From an uncultured Acidimicrobiales bacterium (GTDB taxonomy: Bacteria; Actinomycetota; Acidimicrobiia; Acidimicrobiales; SHLQ01): DNA of 64,000 nt. This document shows positions 16,575 through 28,200 of the stretch, one piece after another. The stretch spans positions 99,229 through 163,228 of the forward strand of contig CAKZVC010000047.1 of NCBI GenBank assembly GCA_937922235.1, read 5' to 3'. The notes below the pieces were generated by a model, which worked only from the letters and a program-made list of their open reading frames with translations, was not told the origin of the DNA and did not search any database. Positions within the stretch are counted from its first letter, which is position 1. Each line of letters starts with the position of its first letter. A program made the translations under genes and the position numbers.

Positions 16575-17855
16575 ATGGGCGCAACTGTCATTGTTGGTAC
16601 CCAGTGGGGTGACGAGGGCAAGGGGAAGTTCACCGACCTCCTCGCTCGCGATATGTCCACTGTTGTTCGGTTCCAAGGCGGCCACAACGCCGGCCACACG
16701 ATCGTGGTTGAAGGCGAGAGCTTTGCATTGCAGCTCGTGCCATCGGGCGTTCTGTACGACCACATCACCCCGGTTATTGGTAACGGTGTTGTCGTCGACC
16801 CGGGCGTGCTCATCAAAGAGATGGAGATGCTCGAGTCGAAGGGCGTCGATACCTCTCGTCTCCGTGTGAGCGGCAACGCCCACATGATTTTCCCGTACCA
16901 CCAGAGCCTTGATGCGCTCCAGGAACGTCATCTTGGTAAGAACAAGCTCGGTACGACCAAGCGCGGCATCGGTCCGGCGTACGCCGACAAGTCGATGCGT
17001 ACGGGTCTTCGCGTCCAAGACATCCTCGACGAGAAGATCTTCCGCGAGAAGCTCGAAGTCGTCCTGGCGCAGCTCAACCCAATGATGAGCCGGGTGTACA
17101 ACAAGCTCGGCTTCGACATCGAAGAGATCGCCGACACCTTCCTCAACGAATACAAGCCAAAGCTAGAGCCACTCGTCACCGACGCCATCTCGCTCGTGCA
17201 CGAACGCCTCGAAGCCGGCGACGATGTACTGCTCGAAGGTGCACAGGCCACCTTCCTTGATCTCGATCACGGCACCTACCCGTACGTGACTTCATCGAAC
17301 CCAACCGCAGGCGGTGCGTCCGTTGGGTCGGGCGTTGGTCCGATGTACATCGACCGTGTTGTCGGTGTTGCCAAGGCCTACATCACCCGCGTTGGCGCGG
17401 GCCCGTTCCCAACCGAGCTCTTCGACGAGATCGGCGAGCACATCGTCGATGTTGGTCACGAGTACGGCACGAACACCGGTCGTCGTCGCCGCCCTGGCTA
17501 CTTCGACTGCGTGATGATGCGCTACGCCCGTCGGGTGAACTCGCTTTCTGAGCTGGCCATCGTCAAGCTCGACGTGCTCGATCAGCTCGACGAGATCAAG
17601 GTCTGCGTTGCCTACGAGCACGAGGGCGAACGTCTCAACGACTTCCCGTATCACCAGACCGTGCTTCACAACGTGACGCCCGTGTACGAGACACTCCCGG
17701 GTTGGAAGACCGACCTCACGGGTGTCACCGATCGCTCCGAGCTGCCGAAGGCTGCCGAGGAATATCTCACCTTCATCGAAGAGCAGTGCGGCATGCCGGT
17801 TTCGATGGTGGGCGTTGGTCCAGGACGTAAGCAAGTTCTCAACTTCACCTCCTAA
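16575..17855 (+). CDS. purA: Adenylosuccinate synthetase
   Basis: GTP-dependent enzyme joining IMP and aspartate, the first step to AMP. The 426-residue length is standard. The N-terminal P-loop-like motif [11 protein letters not shown] and the catalytic histidine region GGHNAGHT are present. The GTP-binding segment is seen as [15 protein letters not shown], and VGVGPGRKQ near the C-terminus is also typical. AAGGA precedes the ATG by 9 bp. purD starts 15 bp after the stop, so the two probably form an operon. Confidence 0.97.
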   Translation: MGATVIVGTQWGDEGKGKFTDLLARDMSTVVRFQGGHNAGHTIVVEGESFALQLVPSGVLYDHITPVIGNGVVVDPGVLIKEMEMLESKGVDTSRLRVSGNAHMIFPYHQSLDALQERHLGKNKLGTTKRGIGPAYADKSMRTGLRVQDILDEKIFREKLEVVLAQLNPMMSRVYNKLGFDIEEIADTFLNEYKPKLEPLVTDAISLVHERLEAGDDVLLEGAQATFLDLDHGTYPYVTSSNPTAGGASVGSGVGPMYIDRVVGVAKAYITRVGAGPFPTELFDEIGEHIVDVGHEYGTNTGRRRRPGYFDCVMMRYARRVNSLSELAIVKLDVLDQLDEIKVCVAYEHEGERLNDFPYHQTVLHNVTPVYETLPGWKTDLTGVTDRSELPKAAEEYLTFIEEQCGMPVSMVGVGPGRKQVLNFTS

Positions 17856-17870
17856 CTCGGAAGGCTCGCT

Positions 17871-19097
17871 ATGACTCGAGTTGTCGTTGTTGGATCCGGA
17901 GGTCGCGAGCACGCTCTTGCCGACGTTCTTGGACGGACGGCCAGCGAGGTCATCGTGACACCGGGTAATCCGGGGATCCCAGGGTCGGTTGCGACACCAG
18001 CAACCGAGCTTGATGCCGACTTGTTCGTCATCGGCCCCGAGGTGCCGCTGGTCGACGGTTTGGCCGACGAGCTCCGAGCGCAGGGCAAGTTGGTGTTCGG
18101 ACCAGGCGCCGATGGCGCTCAGCTTGAAGGCAGCAAGGCCTACATGAAGGACTTGCTGGTTGCGGCTGGCGTGCCAACAGCAGCTCATGGGTCGTTCACC
18201 GAGGCTGCGCTGGCTCGCGAGTTCCTCGCGACCATGGAGCAACCGTTCGTCATCAAGACCGACGGACTCGCAGCAGGCAAGGGGGTGTTGGTCACGAACG
18301 ACCGCTCCGAGGCCGAAGCGGCGATCGACGAATATCTGTCGGGCGATGCCTTTGGCGACGCCGGCTCGACCGTCGTGATCGAAGAAGGCTTGGTCGGACC
18401 CGAGATCTCGATCTTCGCCATCTGCGACGGCGCCAAGGCCGTTGCGCTCGCACCCGCCCAAGACCACAAGCGCATCTTCGACGGCGACGAAGGACCAAAC
18501 ACCGGGGGCATGGGTGCGTACACCCCGTTGCCATGGGCCGACCCGAACCTGGTCGACCAGATCATGACCACCTGCATCGAGCCAACGTTGGCCGAGCTTC
18601 AACGGCGCGGCATCGACTATCGGGGCACCTTGTTCGCTGGGCTGATGCTCACGCCGAACGGGCCGAAGATGCTCGAGTACAACGTGCGCTTCGGCGACCC
18701 GGAAACTCAGGTAGTTCTGCCGCGAATCGATTCTGACCTGGTCCAACTGCTATCAGAGGCAGCGGCAGGCAATATCGAGAGCTCGCCCGCCTTCTCTGAC
18801 GACTCGTTGGTGACAGTGGTGTGCGCCAGCGAGGGATATCCCGCATCTGCTCGCACTGGCGACGTCATCGATGGTCTCGACGATGCTCGAGCGCTCGAGA
18901 GTGTGTCGGTGTATGCGGCTGGGGTGAAGACGAACGCCGACGGGCAGCTCATCACTGGAGGCGGTCGGGTGCTGAACGTCATTGGCCGAGGGGCCACGAT
19001 GGACGAGGCGGTCGAGCGAGCGTATGCAGGTGTCGCGGCGATCAGCTGGCCGGGGATGCAGCACCGCACCGACATTGCCCACCAAGCCAGAGGCTGA
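17871..19097 (+). CDS. purD: Phosphoribosylamine-glycine ligase (GARS)
   Basis: ATP-grasp enzyme making glycinamide ribonucleotide from phosphoribosylamine and glycine, the second purine step. The N-terminal motif is VVGSGGREHALAD. The ATP-grasp core holds FVIKTDGLAAGKGV, and the metal site lies around MLEYNVRFGDPETQ. The length of 408 is normal. A weak Shine-Dalgarno sequence, CGGAAGG, precedes the ATG. The next gene starts 3 bp after the stop. Confidence 0.97.
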   Translation: MTRVVVVGSGGREHALADVLGRTASEVIVTPGNPGIPGSVATPATELDADLFVIGPEVPLVDGLADELRAQGKLVFGPGADGAQLEGSKAYMKDLLVAAGVPTAAHGSFTEAALAREFLATMEQPFVIKTDGLAAGKGVLVTNDRSEAEAAIDEYLSGDAFGDAGSTVVIEEGLVGPEISIFAICDGAKAVALAPAQDHKRIFDGDEGPNTGGMGAYTPLPWADPNLVDQIMTTCIEPTLAELQRRGIDYRGTLFAGLMLTPNGPKMLEYNVRFGDPETQVVLPRIDSDLVQLLSEAAAGNIESSPAFSDDSLVTVVCASEGYPASARTGDVIDGLDDARALESVSVYAAGVKTNADGQLITGGGRVLNVIGRGATMDEAVERAYAGVAAISWPGMQHRTDIAHQARG

Positions 19098-19100
19098 CCA

Positions 19101-19913
19101 ATGACGGCGGAGTCACCTCAGGTTGATGCAAGTGTCCTCGACCTTGAGAGCTACGACCTGCCGGGCCTGCGCGCCGACATCCAACAGATTCTCGACCTTC
19201 CAACCGCGATCGAAGCGGTCGTCAAGAAAAGTGCCATCGCCATCTTCTTGGGAGCGGCATTGGTGTGGATTGTCTTTCGTCCACGCATGCCGCTGTGGGC
19301 GCTCGTTCCGTATGTCGCACTAGCGACTGTGGCGCTCGTGCTCGCGGCAGGGGCGATCAGCGCCTTCTTGGTGTTGAAGTCTCGGATCGAAGCAACCGAC
19401 CGAGCCGCAGATCGAACCCTCTTCACTGTTGCAGCCATGCACGGCGATCTTCTTCAGGTGCAGGGGAGTGGCGCCGAACTGCCGTTGCGTGCGGTCGCCA
19501 CCTTCCTCGCACAAACCGTCGTGTTCCCGATACTGATTGGCTCAGCCGGGTCGATGCTCGAAACAGCGGCCACGACGGCTACTCCGCTCGGGTGGTTTTC
19601 GCGCACACTTCTCAACCGAGCGTTTGGTGAGGTAGAGAAACGCTTGCTGGTTGCGCTCGAAGCGGTCAATGAAGAGCAAATCGAATCGGGCCTTCCCGAA
19701 CCACAAGACGGCGTGGCCGTCGATTCGTGGACAGAGCTTCCGGTACAAGATCTTCCGAACCAGATTCGTGGTTGGTACGAAGCCATTCACCGTCATCTCT
19801 CGCGAGTGGTCGATGGCCTCGAAGTGCTCACCGTCGGTGGAGCCGGAGCGACGACGGCGTTGGCCGTGTTTCCGTTCGCGTTACTTGTTGGCCTTGGCTT
19901 CTTGCTGACGTAG
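19101..19913 (+). CDS. Hypothetical multi-pass membrane protein
   Basis: No family recognised. The 270-residue protein has hydrophobic segments at about residues 35-50, 60-90, 130-150 and 245-268, so perhaps four or five membrane spans. Its soluble loops are acidic. It starts 3 bp after purD and probably shares its transcript. The 3' end overlaps a small minus-strand gene by 33 bp. Confidence 0.65.
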   Translation: MTAESPQVDASVLDLESYDLPGLRADIQQILDLPTAIEAVVKKSAIAIFLGAALVWIVFRPRMPLWALVPYVALATVALVLAAGAISAFLVLKSRIEATDRAADRTLFTVAAMHGDLLQVQGSGAELPLRAVATFLAQTVVFPILIGSAGSMLETAATTATPLGWFSRTLLNRAFGEVEKRLLVALEAVNEEQIESGLPEPQDGVAVDSWTELPVQDLPNQIRGWYEAIHRHLSRVVDGLEVLTVGGAGATTALAVFPFALLVGLGFLLT

Positions 19914-20120
19914 GGCGGCGTACGTTCCGGGCGATCGCGGGTCCTCCACAAATTCAAGCCGGTCGATAAGTCGGCGAACCTGCGCCTGATGTGCGGGCTC
20001 GTGCAGCCACCCCGGAAGCCGCATCTCGAACAGCCAGCTGCCGTCCGAGATGATGAGATCTTTGCCGTCTATCTCGAGTCGGGAGATGTCTTGATAGGTG
20101 ATTTCTTGCTCGAGCTTCAT
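19881..20120 (-). CDS. Small hypothetical protein, possibly PH-like
   Basis: The 79-residue protein starts MKLEQEITYQDISRLEIDG, with alternating beta-strand patterns reminiscent of a small pleckstrin-like fold, then a charged helix rich in Arg and Glu. It overlaps the preceding membrane-protein gene by an ATGA, which supports real, coupled translation. No catalytic motifs are seen. Confidence 0.55.
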   Translation of the reverse strand: MKLEQEITYQDISRLEIDGKDLIISDGSWLFEMRLPGWLHEPAHQAQVRRLIDRLEFVEDPRSPGTYAALRQQEAKANK

Positions 20121-20500
20121 CTCGTAGGGAGTCTGTACGAAGTCCTGAGCGTGCCACCGCCGCCAAGACGGCCAACGCGCATGTCGCGGCCATCGACAGG
20201 GGAAAAGTCGAGCGAACTACGAACTTGGTCAACCGGCCCGCGGCGTGGAGCGGCCTCGTGCATCGTCTTAGTTACTTCTCGCCGAATCACCCGCACGAGT
20301 ATCAAGAAGGCAAGGACACAGAAGACGAATCCGGCACCGAGCCCGAGGATCGGGTCACCCTCAGACAATGCGACTATCGACAAGATCGTCAAGGCAACGC
20401 CGCAGGAGCCGACGAGCCAAGGCGAAACCCCGAGTCCGGGCAGGTCGAGTTCTTCTTCGACCGCAACGGTTGAGGAACCCGGATCGAGGATGGCACCCAT
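20117..20500 (-). CDS. Hypothetical two-span membrane protein
   Basis: The 127-residue protein has two hydrophobic segments (about residues 27-45 and 50-68) followed by a basic cytosolic tail. It is translationally coupled (ATGA overlap) to the small soluble protein downstream. The pair may act together at the membrane. The start region faces purB across a 247-bp gap that contains two large palindromes. Confidence 0.55.
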   Translation of the reverse strand: MGAILDPGSSTVAVEEELDLPGLGVSPWLVGSCGVALTILSIVALSEGDPILGLGAGFVFCVLAFLILVRVIRREVTKTMHEAAPRRGPVDQVRSSLDFSPVDGRDMRVGRLGGGGTLRTSYRLPTR

Positions 20501-20552
20501 CCTTCAGAGATCGGAGTTCTCCGGACCGAGCTTTAGTTGGCTGCACCGAAGC

Positions 20553-20592
20553 AGGGGCCTGACCCCTAATTCCGAATAGGGGTCAGGCCCCT
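20553..20592. repeat. 16-bp perfect inverted repeat (REP-like)
   Basis: AGGGGCCTGACCCCTA and its exact complement are separated by 8 bp. The arms contain the GGGTCAGGCCC-type palindrome seen in many dispersed REP elements. It lies between divergent genes. Confidence 0.7.
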
Positions 20593-20642
20593 CCGCGGCA
20601 GGTGGCGCTGAAATCGTTGATATTTGGCGAATGCGGGCGGAC

Positions 20643-20678
20643 GGGTCTGACCCCGCCTCCAAAAAGGGGGTCAGACCC
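20643..20678. repeat. 12-bp inverted repeat (REP-like), second copy
   Basis: GGGTCTGACCCC and GGGGTCAGACCC are separated by 12 bp. It is closely related in sequence to the palindrome 50 bp upstream, and each arm is itself nearly palindromic. Confidence 0.65.
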
Positions 20679-20747
20679 CGGTTCGGGAGATGGATCGCTG
20701 GTTGGGGTGAGTACGATCCGAATCGCACGACTTTTCGGAGGACATCG

Positions 20748-22163
20748 ATGATCACAAACGTCTTGGCTGGGCGATACGCCAGTGCGGACATGGTGGCTAT
20801 CTGGTCGCCGGAAGCGAAGATCGTGCTTGAGCGCGAGCTTTGGATTGCGGTGATGAAAGCGCAGGCCGAGCTCGGTGTCGATGTGCCCGACGGTGTTGTT
20901 GCCGCGTATGAAGCGGTGATCGACACGGTCGATCTGGCATCGATTGCCGATCGTGAACGCGTAACTCGCCACGACGTGAAGGCACGCATCGAAGAGTTCA
21001 ATGCCCTGGCAGGTCACGAGCACATCCACAAGGGGATGACCTCGCGTGACCTCACCGAGAATGTCGAGCAGCTGCAGATCCGCCGAAGCCTCGAGCTCGT
21101 CCGCTCACGAATCGTGACGACACTCGCTCGGCTCAGCGAGCGCGCGGTCGAATACTCCGATACCGCTATGGCTGGCCGTAGCCACAACGTTGCTGCCCAG
21201 GTCACGACGCTCGGCAAGCGGTTCGCCTCGGCTGCTGAAGAACTCCTGCAGGCTCATGCTCGCGTCGACGAACTCATCGCCCGATATCCGCTTCGCGGCA
21301 TCAAGGGCCCAATGGGAACTCAGCAAGACCTTCTCGACCTGCTTGGCGACGCGGCGACGGTCGATCAGCTCGAACGAAAGGTCGCCGAACATCTGGGCTT
21401 CGACTCGACACTCGACAGTGTTGGTCAGGTCTATCCCCGGTCGCTTGACTTCGATGCCGTGTCGGCCTTGCTGCAGGTGGCCGCTGGACCGGCGAACTTC
21501 TGCAACACGCTTCGGCTGATGGCTGGGCAAGAGCTCGTCACCGAAGGCTTCAAGGAAGGCCAGGTTGGCTCGTCGGCAATGCCGCACAAGATGAACGCTC
21601 GTTCGTCCGAACGCATCGTTGGTTTCCAAGCGATCCTTCGTGGGCATGTCACCATGGTCAGCTCACTTTCAGGCGACCAATGGAACGAAGGTGATGTCAG
21701 CTGTTCGGTGGTCCGCCGCGTTGCTTTGCCCGATGCCTTCCTGGCCATTGACGGATTGTTCGAGACGTTCCTCACGATCCTCGACGAGTTCGGTGCGTTC
21801 CCGGCAGTCATCGATCGTGAGCTCGAGCGCTATCTTCCGTTCCTCTCGACCACGAAGCTGCTGATGGCGGCGGTCAAGGTCGGAGCCGGCCGCGAAGAAT
21901 CGCACGAGGCCATCAAGGAACATGCGGTTGCGGTCGCGCTCGACATGCGAAGTAGTGGCCGGACCGACAACGACCTGCTCGATCGGCTTGCGGCCGACGA
22001 ACGGTTCCCCGTTGACCCGAACGAACTTGACGCGGCAGTCTCCGAACCGATCAGCCTCGCGGGTCTGGCTCGTGAACAGGTAGCGGCAGTCGAGCATCGC
22101 GTGAAGGCCTTGGTCGATGCCGACCCTGAGGCCGGTTCGTACCGTCCGGGTTCGATTTTGTAG
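20748..22163 (+). CDS. purB: Adenylosuccinate lyase
   Basis: Fumarase/aspartase-superfamily enzyme acting twice in purine synthesis (SAICAR to AICAR, and adenylosuccinate to AMP). The start at 20748 follows CGGAGGA by 5 bp and gives the family N-terminus VLAGRYASADMVAIW. Upstream in-frame codons cover the repeat region and are rejected. Signature residues include TSRDLTENVEQ, AAQVTTLGKR and the flexible catalytic loop GSSAMPHKMNARSSER. The length is 471 residues. Confidence 0.96.
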   Translation: MITNVLAGRYASADMVAIWSPEAKIVLERELWIAVMKAQAELGVDVPDGVVAAYEAVIDTVDLASIADRERVTRHDVKARIEEFNALAGHEHIHKGMTSRDLTENVEQLQIRRSLELVRSRIVTTLARLSERAVEYSDTAMAGRSHNVAAQVTTLGKRFASAAEELLQAHARVDELIARYPLRGIKGPMGTQQDLLDLLGDAATVDQLERKVAEHLGFDSTLDSVGQVYPRSLDFDAVSALLQVAAGPANFCNTLRLMAGQELVTEGFKEGQVGSSAMPHKMNARSSERIVGFQAILRGHVTMVSSLSGDQWNEGDVSCSVVRRVALPDAFLAIDGLFETFLTILDEFGAFPAVIDRELERYLPFLSTTKLLMAAVKVGAGREESHEAIKEHAVAVALDMRSSGRTDNDLLDRLAADERFPVDPNELDAAVSEPISLAGLAREQVAAVEHRVKALVDADPEAGSYRPGSIL

Positions 22164-22173
22164 CTTCCGAGTA

Positions 22174-22215
22174 GGTCAAAAGACCCTAGTGAAATAGGTA
22201 GGGGCCGACAGCCCC
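22174..22215. promoter_or_regulatory. Inverted repeats upstream of the giant DUF11 gene
   Basis: GGTC-AAAA-GACC (22174-22185) and GGGGC-N5-GCCCC (22201-22215) flank AATAGGTAGGGG. The second resembles the GGGG/CCCC palindromes upstream of the IniB-like gene at 31083 and the kinase gene at 42456. It may be part of a shared operator, or a leader hairpin. Confidence 0.4.
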
Positions 22216-22265
22216 AATTCTGGCCATCTTCGTTGACATTGCATGGGCCGTGTCGATTGACATAT

Positions 22266-25200
22266 ATGAATCCATCACCGTCTCGCGTGAAGTTCGTTCC
22301 CAAGCGTCTGTCGCGCACGCTTGTTGCATTGACCCTGGCGGTGTCGATGGTTGCTCTTCAGCTGGTTGTATTGCCGGTGTCCCAGGTCTCAGCTGACACT
22401 CCGTTCACGCCCGTGTTCTCTACCAACGCGCCCGGCGACATCGTCTACGTTGCCAACACATTGGTGACGTGTCGCGCTGGGTCGAACAACTGCGCTAACG
22501 CACAAGCTGGCGGCAACTTTGCGAACAATCAGTTCGGCGGCAACAACGTTGAAGTAGACACCGATGGTGTTGGTGCGACGTCAAACTCGAGCCAGGCAAC
22601 GTACGCGCTGCCAGCGGGGGGTCAGGTGTTGTGGGCCGGTTTGTACTGGATGGGTTACTACCAGGGTTCAGCTGCTGACAAGGACGACGTGCTCTTTCAG
22701 ACGCCCGCAACAGGTGGCTATGTGCCAGTCGCGGCGAGCTTCTTCGATGATTGGAACAACAACGACGACTTTTACATGGGCCATGCCGACGTCACCGCGC
22801 TTGTGCAGGCTGGTGGCTCTGGAACGTACGGCGTTGGTGATGTAGCGATTACGCCAAACACTGGAAACACCCACGGTGGTTGGTCACTGGTCATTATTCA
22901 GGAAGATCCCAACGCGACGTGGAAGAACCTCACGGTGAACCAGGGGTTTCAAGGCGTTACGCGCAACAACCCGCAGGTCGACATCACCGTTTCGGGTTTC
23001 AACGCGCCTCCAGTGGGACCGGTTGTGGCAGAGATCGGCATGATCGCAAGCGAGGGCGACGCTCCGTACCAGGGTGACTATGTCGAATTCAACGGCCAGC
23101 GCTTGACCAATGGGTTGAATCCAACCAACAACTTCTTCAACTCGACGATCTCCACCAACGGCGTGCTCGCGAACAACGGCACCCCTGGTCTCTCGGCGAA
23201 CACGCTCGGATTCGATGCCGACATCATCGACACCAACGGACTTGTTCCACCAGGGGCGACCTCAGCGAACATTCGTCTCGGCACCGGCGGCGAGTGGTTC
23301 TATCCAGCTGTGGTCACGACGGCTATCGAGATCTACGTTCCCAACCTCAGCACAAACCTGCGAAAGACCGGCGTTGACCTCGACGGCGAGGAGCTGCACC
23401 CCGGCGACGAGATCGAGTACACGATCGTGTTCGACAACACGGGACAGGATCCCGCCATTCAGACAACGATGTCTGACAACATCCCTGCTGGTACGACGTA
23501 CGTCCCCGGCAGTCTCGAAGTGGTTTCCGACGACAGCGGGGCAGGACCGCGTACCGACGCGGCCGGAGATGACACCGCGTGGTTCGACGGAACCGCGGTC
23601 AACTTCAACATCGGCGCTGGTGCTACGCCGACTAGTGGTGGCCAGGTTGACCCGGTAAGCCAGGGCGGCGGGGTGTACGAGGTGAAGTTCCGCGTCACTG
23701 TTGACCCAGGAACTGAAACCACCGACATCACCAACGTTGCCTCGATCGACTACGTGGGGCAGTTCATCGGTGACAGCTACACCGCGACCACGCCGCCGGT
23801 CGACATCCCGGTTGAACCGCTAGTCGATCTCTCTGTCGCGAAGACCGACAACGTTGATCCCGTTATCGCAGGCAACGACGTGGCCTACACCGTGTCGGTC
23901 AGCAACGCCGGCCCTTCTGATGCGGTGAACGCGACGGTTACCGACACACTGCCAACAGGTCTCACGTTTACCCCTTCGGGGTCTGACCCCAGGTGTTCTG
24001 CCGCTGGCCAAGTCGTCACGTGTGTGATTCCGACGCTTGGTATCGCCACTGAAGACGTAGTGATCAACTCGACCGTCGATGGCGAGGTAGTGGCTGCGTC
24101 GGTAACTAACAGTGCAACCGTTACCTCTGACACGCATGAGCACGACGTCACGAACAACACGACGAACGAGCCCACAGCCATCATCCGTGAAGTTGATACG
24201 TCCGTAACCAAGTCGGCCGCGCCAACCGTGACCGCTGGTGGTCAGCTCACATACACGATCGATGTTGCTAACGCTGGGCCATCCACCGCGCTCAACACCA
24301 CGGTCGTTGATGCTCTGCCGGCTGGCGTTGTGCTCGTGTCAGCCACACCAACTGGCGCAGGCACTTGCGCTGGCACCACCTGTACCTGGCCCACGATTGC
24401 AGCTGCTGGCTCCGAGAGCGTCACGATTATCGTCGACGTTCCCGGCGACACCGCAGACGCCACCGTGCTGACGAACTCTGTCGAGGTAAGCAGCGACGAC
24501 CCAGATGCGGACTCGTCCGACAACACCGCGTCGGTGAACACCACCGTTGGTGTTGCCGCCGACCTTGCACTCACCAAGACACTCGCCGGTCCGATCGTTC
24601 CCGGCGAACAGGCGATCTACACCCTGACCGTCGAGAACCTTGGCCCATCGGATGCAAACGCTGTTGAGGTAACTGATGCAGTTCCAGCAGGGATGACATT
24701 CAGCGCGGCCGCTCCAACGTCACCGGACTGCAACGAAGCCGCGGGTGTTGTGACCTGTGATGGCGGCACGCTCGCATCGGGTGATACCGCAACGTTCCTC
24801 GTCGTCTTCGATGTTGATCCCTCGATGGCTGACGGAACACCCGTGACGAACAACGCATCAACATCGAGCAGCACTCCCGACCCAAACGCTGCGAACGACA
24901 CCGCATCGGTAACGGAGAGCGCAGCTCGCGCCGCTGACGTGTTTGTCGTGAAAGACGACAACACCACCACCGTCTCGGCTGGTGGACAGATCACCTACAC
25001 CTTCGACTACGGCAACAACGGACCATCGGACGCAACCGGCGTAACCATCTCGGACACGCTACCTGCGGGCGTTACCTTCGCGTCGTCAACAGACTGCACC
25101 GAAGCTGGCGGCGTCGTGACGTGCAACATCGGCACGCTCGCTCCGGGAGCGACCGGCACCGCAACGTTCGTTGTCGATGTCGACCCTGGTCTCTCCGACC

Positions 25201-28200
25201 CGACCGTGCTCGCAAACGCTGCGACCATCTCGGCAGCTGAGGCCGACCCGACCCCAACCAACAACGACTCGGACGTCACTACCGACGTCAACCGCAACAC
25301 CACGCTCAACGTCGAGAAGGACGACTTCGCTGACCCGGTTACCGCCGGTCTCGACGTTACCTACACCCTTACGGTCACGAACCTTGGTCCATCGACTGAA
25401 ACCAACGCGACACTCACCGACCCGTTGCCAACGGGCCTGACCCTCGTGTCGGTGAGCAACCCGGCATGCACGCCATCGGGCAACACGGTCAACTGCAACA
25501 TCGGCACGATGGCACCAGGAGCCGTCTTCACGACCAACGTGACCGCATCGGTCGACCCGGCACTTCCTGACGGAACCATCTTGCGGAACCAGGTCATCGC
25601 TGACGGAGACGTGAGCGCTCCCGTTGACGACACCGAAGAGACCACGGCGAGCGCTCGAGCCGATCTATCAGTCGCCAAGACCGCCCCGGCAACCGTGCTC
25701 GCCGGAACGGCGTTGACGTACACCATCGATGTCGCAAACGCTGGCCCATCGGACGCCAAAGACACGATGATCACCGACGTGTTGCCGAACGGTATGACGT
25801 TCGCTTCGGCCGCCGTTACTGCGGGTTCCGGAACCTGTGCCGAGGCCGGCGGTGTGGTCACCTGTGACCTGGGTGATGTCGGTCCATCGACCACCACCAC
25901 CATCGAAATCACCGTCGATGTCGACCCGTCAGTTGCTGACTCGACCACGCTGACCAACAGCGCAACGGCCAGCACCACGACGATCGATACGGATCCGTCG
26001 AACGACACCGGAAGTGCCCCCGTTCTTGTGAACGCTGAAGCTGATCTCGCCACCACCAAGACCACCCTCACACCAAACGTGATCGCCGGCGAACAAGCAT
26101 CGTTCGAGGTCACGGTGACGAACAACGGACCATCGACCGCAACCAACGTGACGGCAACCGACACGCTCCCTGCAGAGTTTGTCTTCGACGCGACCGCGAG
26201 CACCGCTGGCTGTGTCGCCGGAGTGACCTGCACGGCCGGCACCTTGCTCCCTGGACAGAGCGCCACGTTCACGATCGTGGTCGACGTCGTCGGAACTGCA
26301 CCAGCGAACACCTACACGAACTCGGTGACAGCTGCGAGTGACCAGCTCGACCCGACCCCGGGCAACAACGACGCGACGTCCACGATCGATGTTGAACAGC
26401 AGGCCGACCTACAGGTCGTGAAGATCGCAGACGCTGCAACGTTTGTGCCTGGCACGACGCAGAGCTACACGATCACCGTCACGAACAACGGTCCGTCGAC
26501 GGCGGCCAACGTTGAGGTAACCGACCTGCTCCCCGCGGGGCTCACCTTCAACGGGACGAGCTCGTCAGAGTGTGTTTCTGGCGTGACCTGTTCGGTCGTG
26601 TCACTTGCGTCGGGCGCCGACGCTGTGTTCACGCTTGTCGTGGATGTGGCCGAAGACCTCACCGGCTCTGTTACCAACACCGCCGATGTTTCGTCGACGA
26701 CGCCTGATCCAACCCCGGGCAACAACAGCTCGACCGACGTGACACCGCTGCTTCCAATGGCCGATCTCAGCATTGTGAAGACCGGCCCAGCAACAGCGCT
26801 CGCAGGCAACCAGGTCAGCTACACGATCGACATTGCGAATGCCGGACCTTCGACGGCGACGAATGTCGTCGTCTCCGACACCCTTCCCGCCGGTATGACG
26901 TTTGCTGCGGGATCAAGTGCGGCGTGCGTTGCTGGCGTGACCTGCACCATTCCGTCGATGGCATCAGGCGGAACCGCCTCGCTGACGGTCGTCGTTGATA
27001 TCGATCCGACGGTTGCAGATGCAACGCTCCTCACCAACGACGCTGCGATCACCAGCGACGCCGCCGATCCTGATCCATCCAATAACGGCTCGTCAGTAGA
27101 CACGTTGGTGTCTCGAGCTGCCGACCTCGGGATCGTGAAGACTGCGCCAGCGTCGGCGAGTCCCGGTGAATCAGTCACCTACGACATCGTCGTAACCAAC
27201 GCAGGCCCATCGATCGCCACCAACGTGATCATCGCCGACACGATGCCTACGGGCGTGACTGCGACCGCGGTTGCCGGAACGGGAGCGCTCTGCGCGTCCT
27301 CAGGCACGGCCTTCAGTTGCTCGGCCGGGTCACTGGCCCCTGGTGGAACCATCACCGTGACCGTTACAGCATTGATCGACCCAGCGGCACCTGACGGAGC
27401 GACCCTTACCAACACGGCAACGGTCAGCGCCGACGAAGACGATCCAAACGCAGCCAACGATTCGAACAGCGCCCCGATCGTCCTCGCAGGTGCTGCCGAC
27501 GTAGTCATGACCAAGACGAGCTCGCCCGCCACGCCGATCGCTGGCGACCAAATCACCTACACGCTTCTTGTGGAAAACAACGGTCCGGCCGACGCCCAGG
27601 ACGTGGCTGTCGCTGATGTCTTGCCCTCGACGTTGACCATCATCTCGGCAACTCCATCGCCATTGCCGCCGGCTCCACCCGCGCCGCCGTTCCCTGCCGT
27701 TGCACCACCGCCTTCCACCACGACGGCGATGACCTGCACGGTTGCTAGTCAAGCAGTCGACTGCACCCAGACGACCCTGGCTGCGGGCGAATCGGTAACG
27801 GTGACCATCGTTGCGGAAATCGACTCGACCTTGCCGGCTAACACCGACATCATCAACACGGCCTCAGTGAGCTCGGCCACGGCCGACCCCGACACCAGCA
27901 ACAACACCGAAGGCGACACGGCCACCATCGGTGCGTCTGCCGATCTTGCAACCACGAAGACGACGCCGAAGACCCCAGCAGTTGCTGGCGAATTCCATCC
28001 GTTCGTCGTCAATGTCACCAACAACGGACCAAGCCTCGCGACCAACGTTGTGGTCACCGACAGCGTCCCGCCAGGGACGACGTTCAACGCAACGCTGTCC
28101 GATGCGAGCTGCACGGAAACAGCGGGTGTCGTGACGTGCAATGTCGGCGACCTTCCCGATCAAGGATCGGTCGACGTGGCGATCGTCTTCGACCTGCCCG

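Noticed and set aside
17292..18746. 484-codon minus-strand frame across purA/purD
   Set aside because: It spans two conserved genes and their junction in antisense, with no family features.
20631..20747. Longer purB start at 20631
   Set aside because: The extra 39 residues translate the palindromic repeat; the ATG at 20748 has a good ribosome site and the family N-terminus.
23978..23990. GGGGTCTGACCCC palindrome inside the DUF11 gene, equal to the REP-like core near purB
   Set aside because: It encodes a GSDP stretch that recurs in other modules with different codons, so it is probably coincidental coding sequence.
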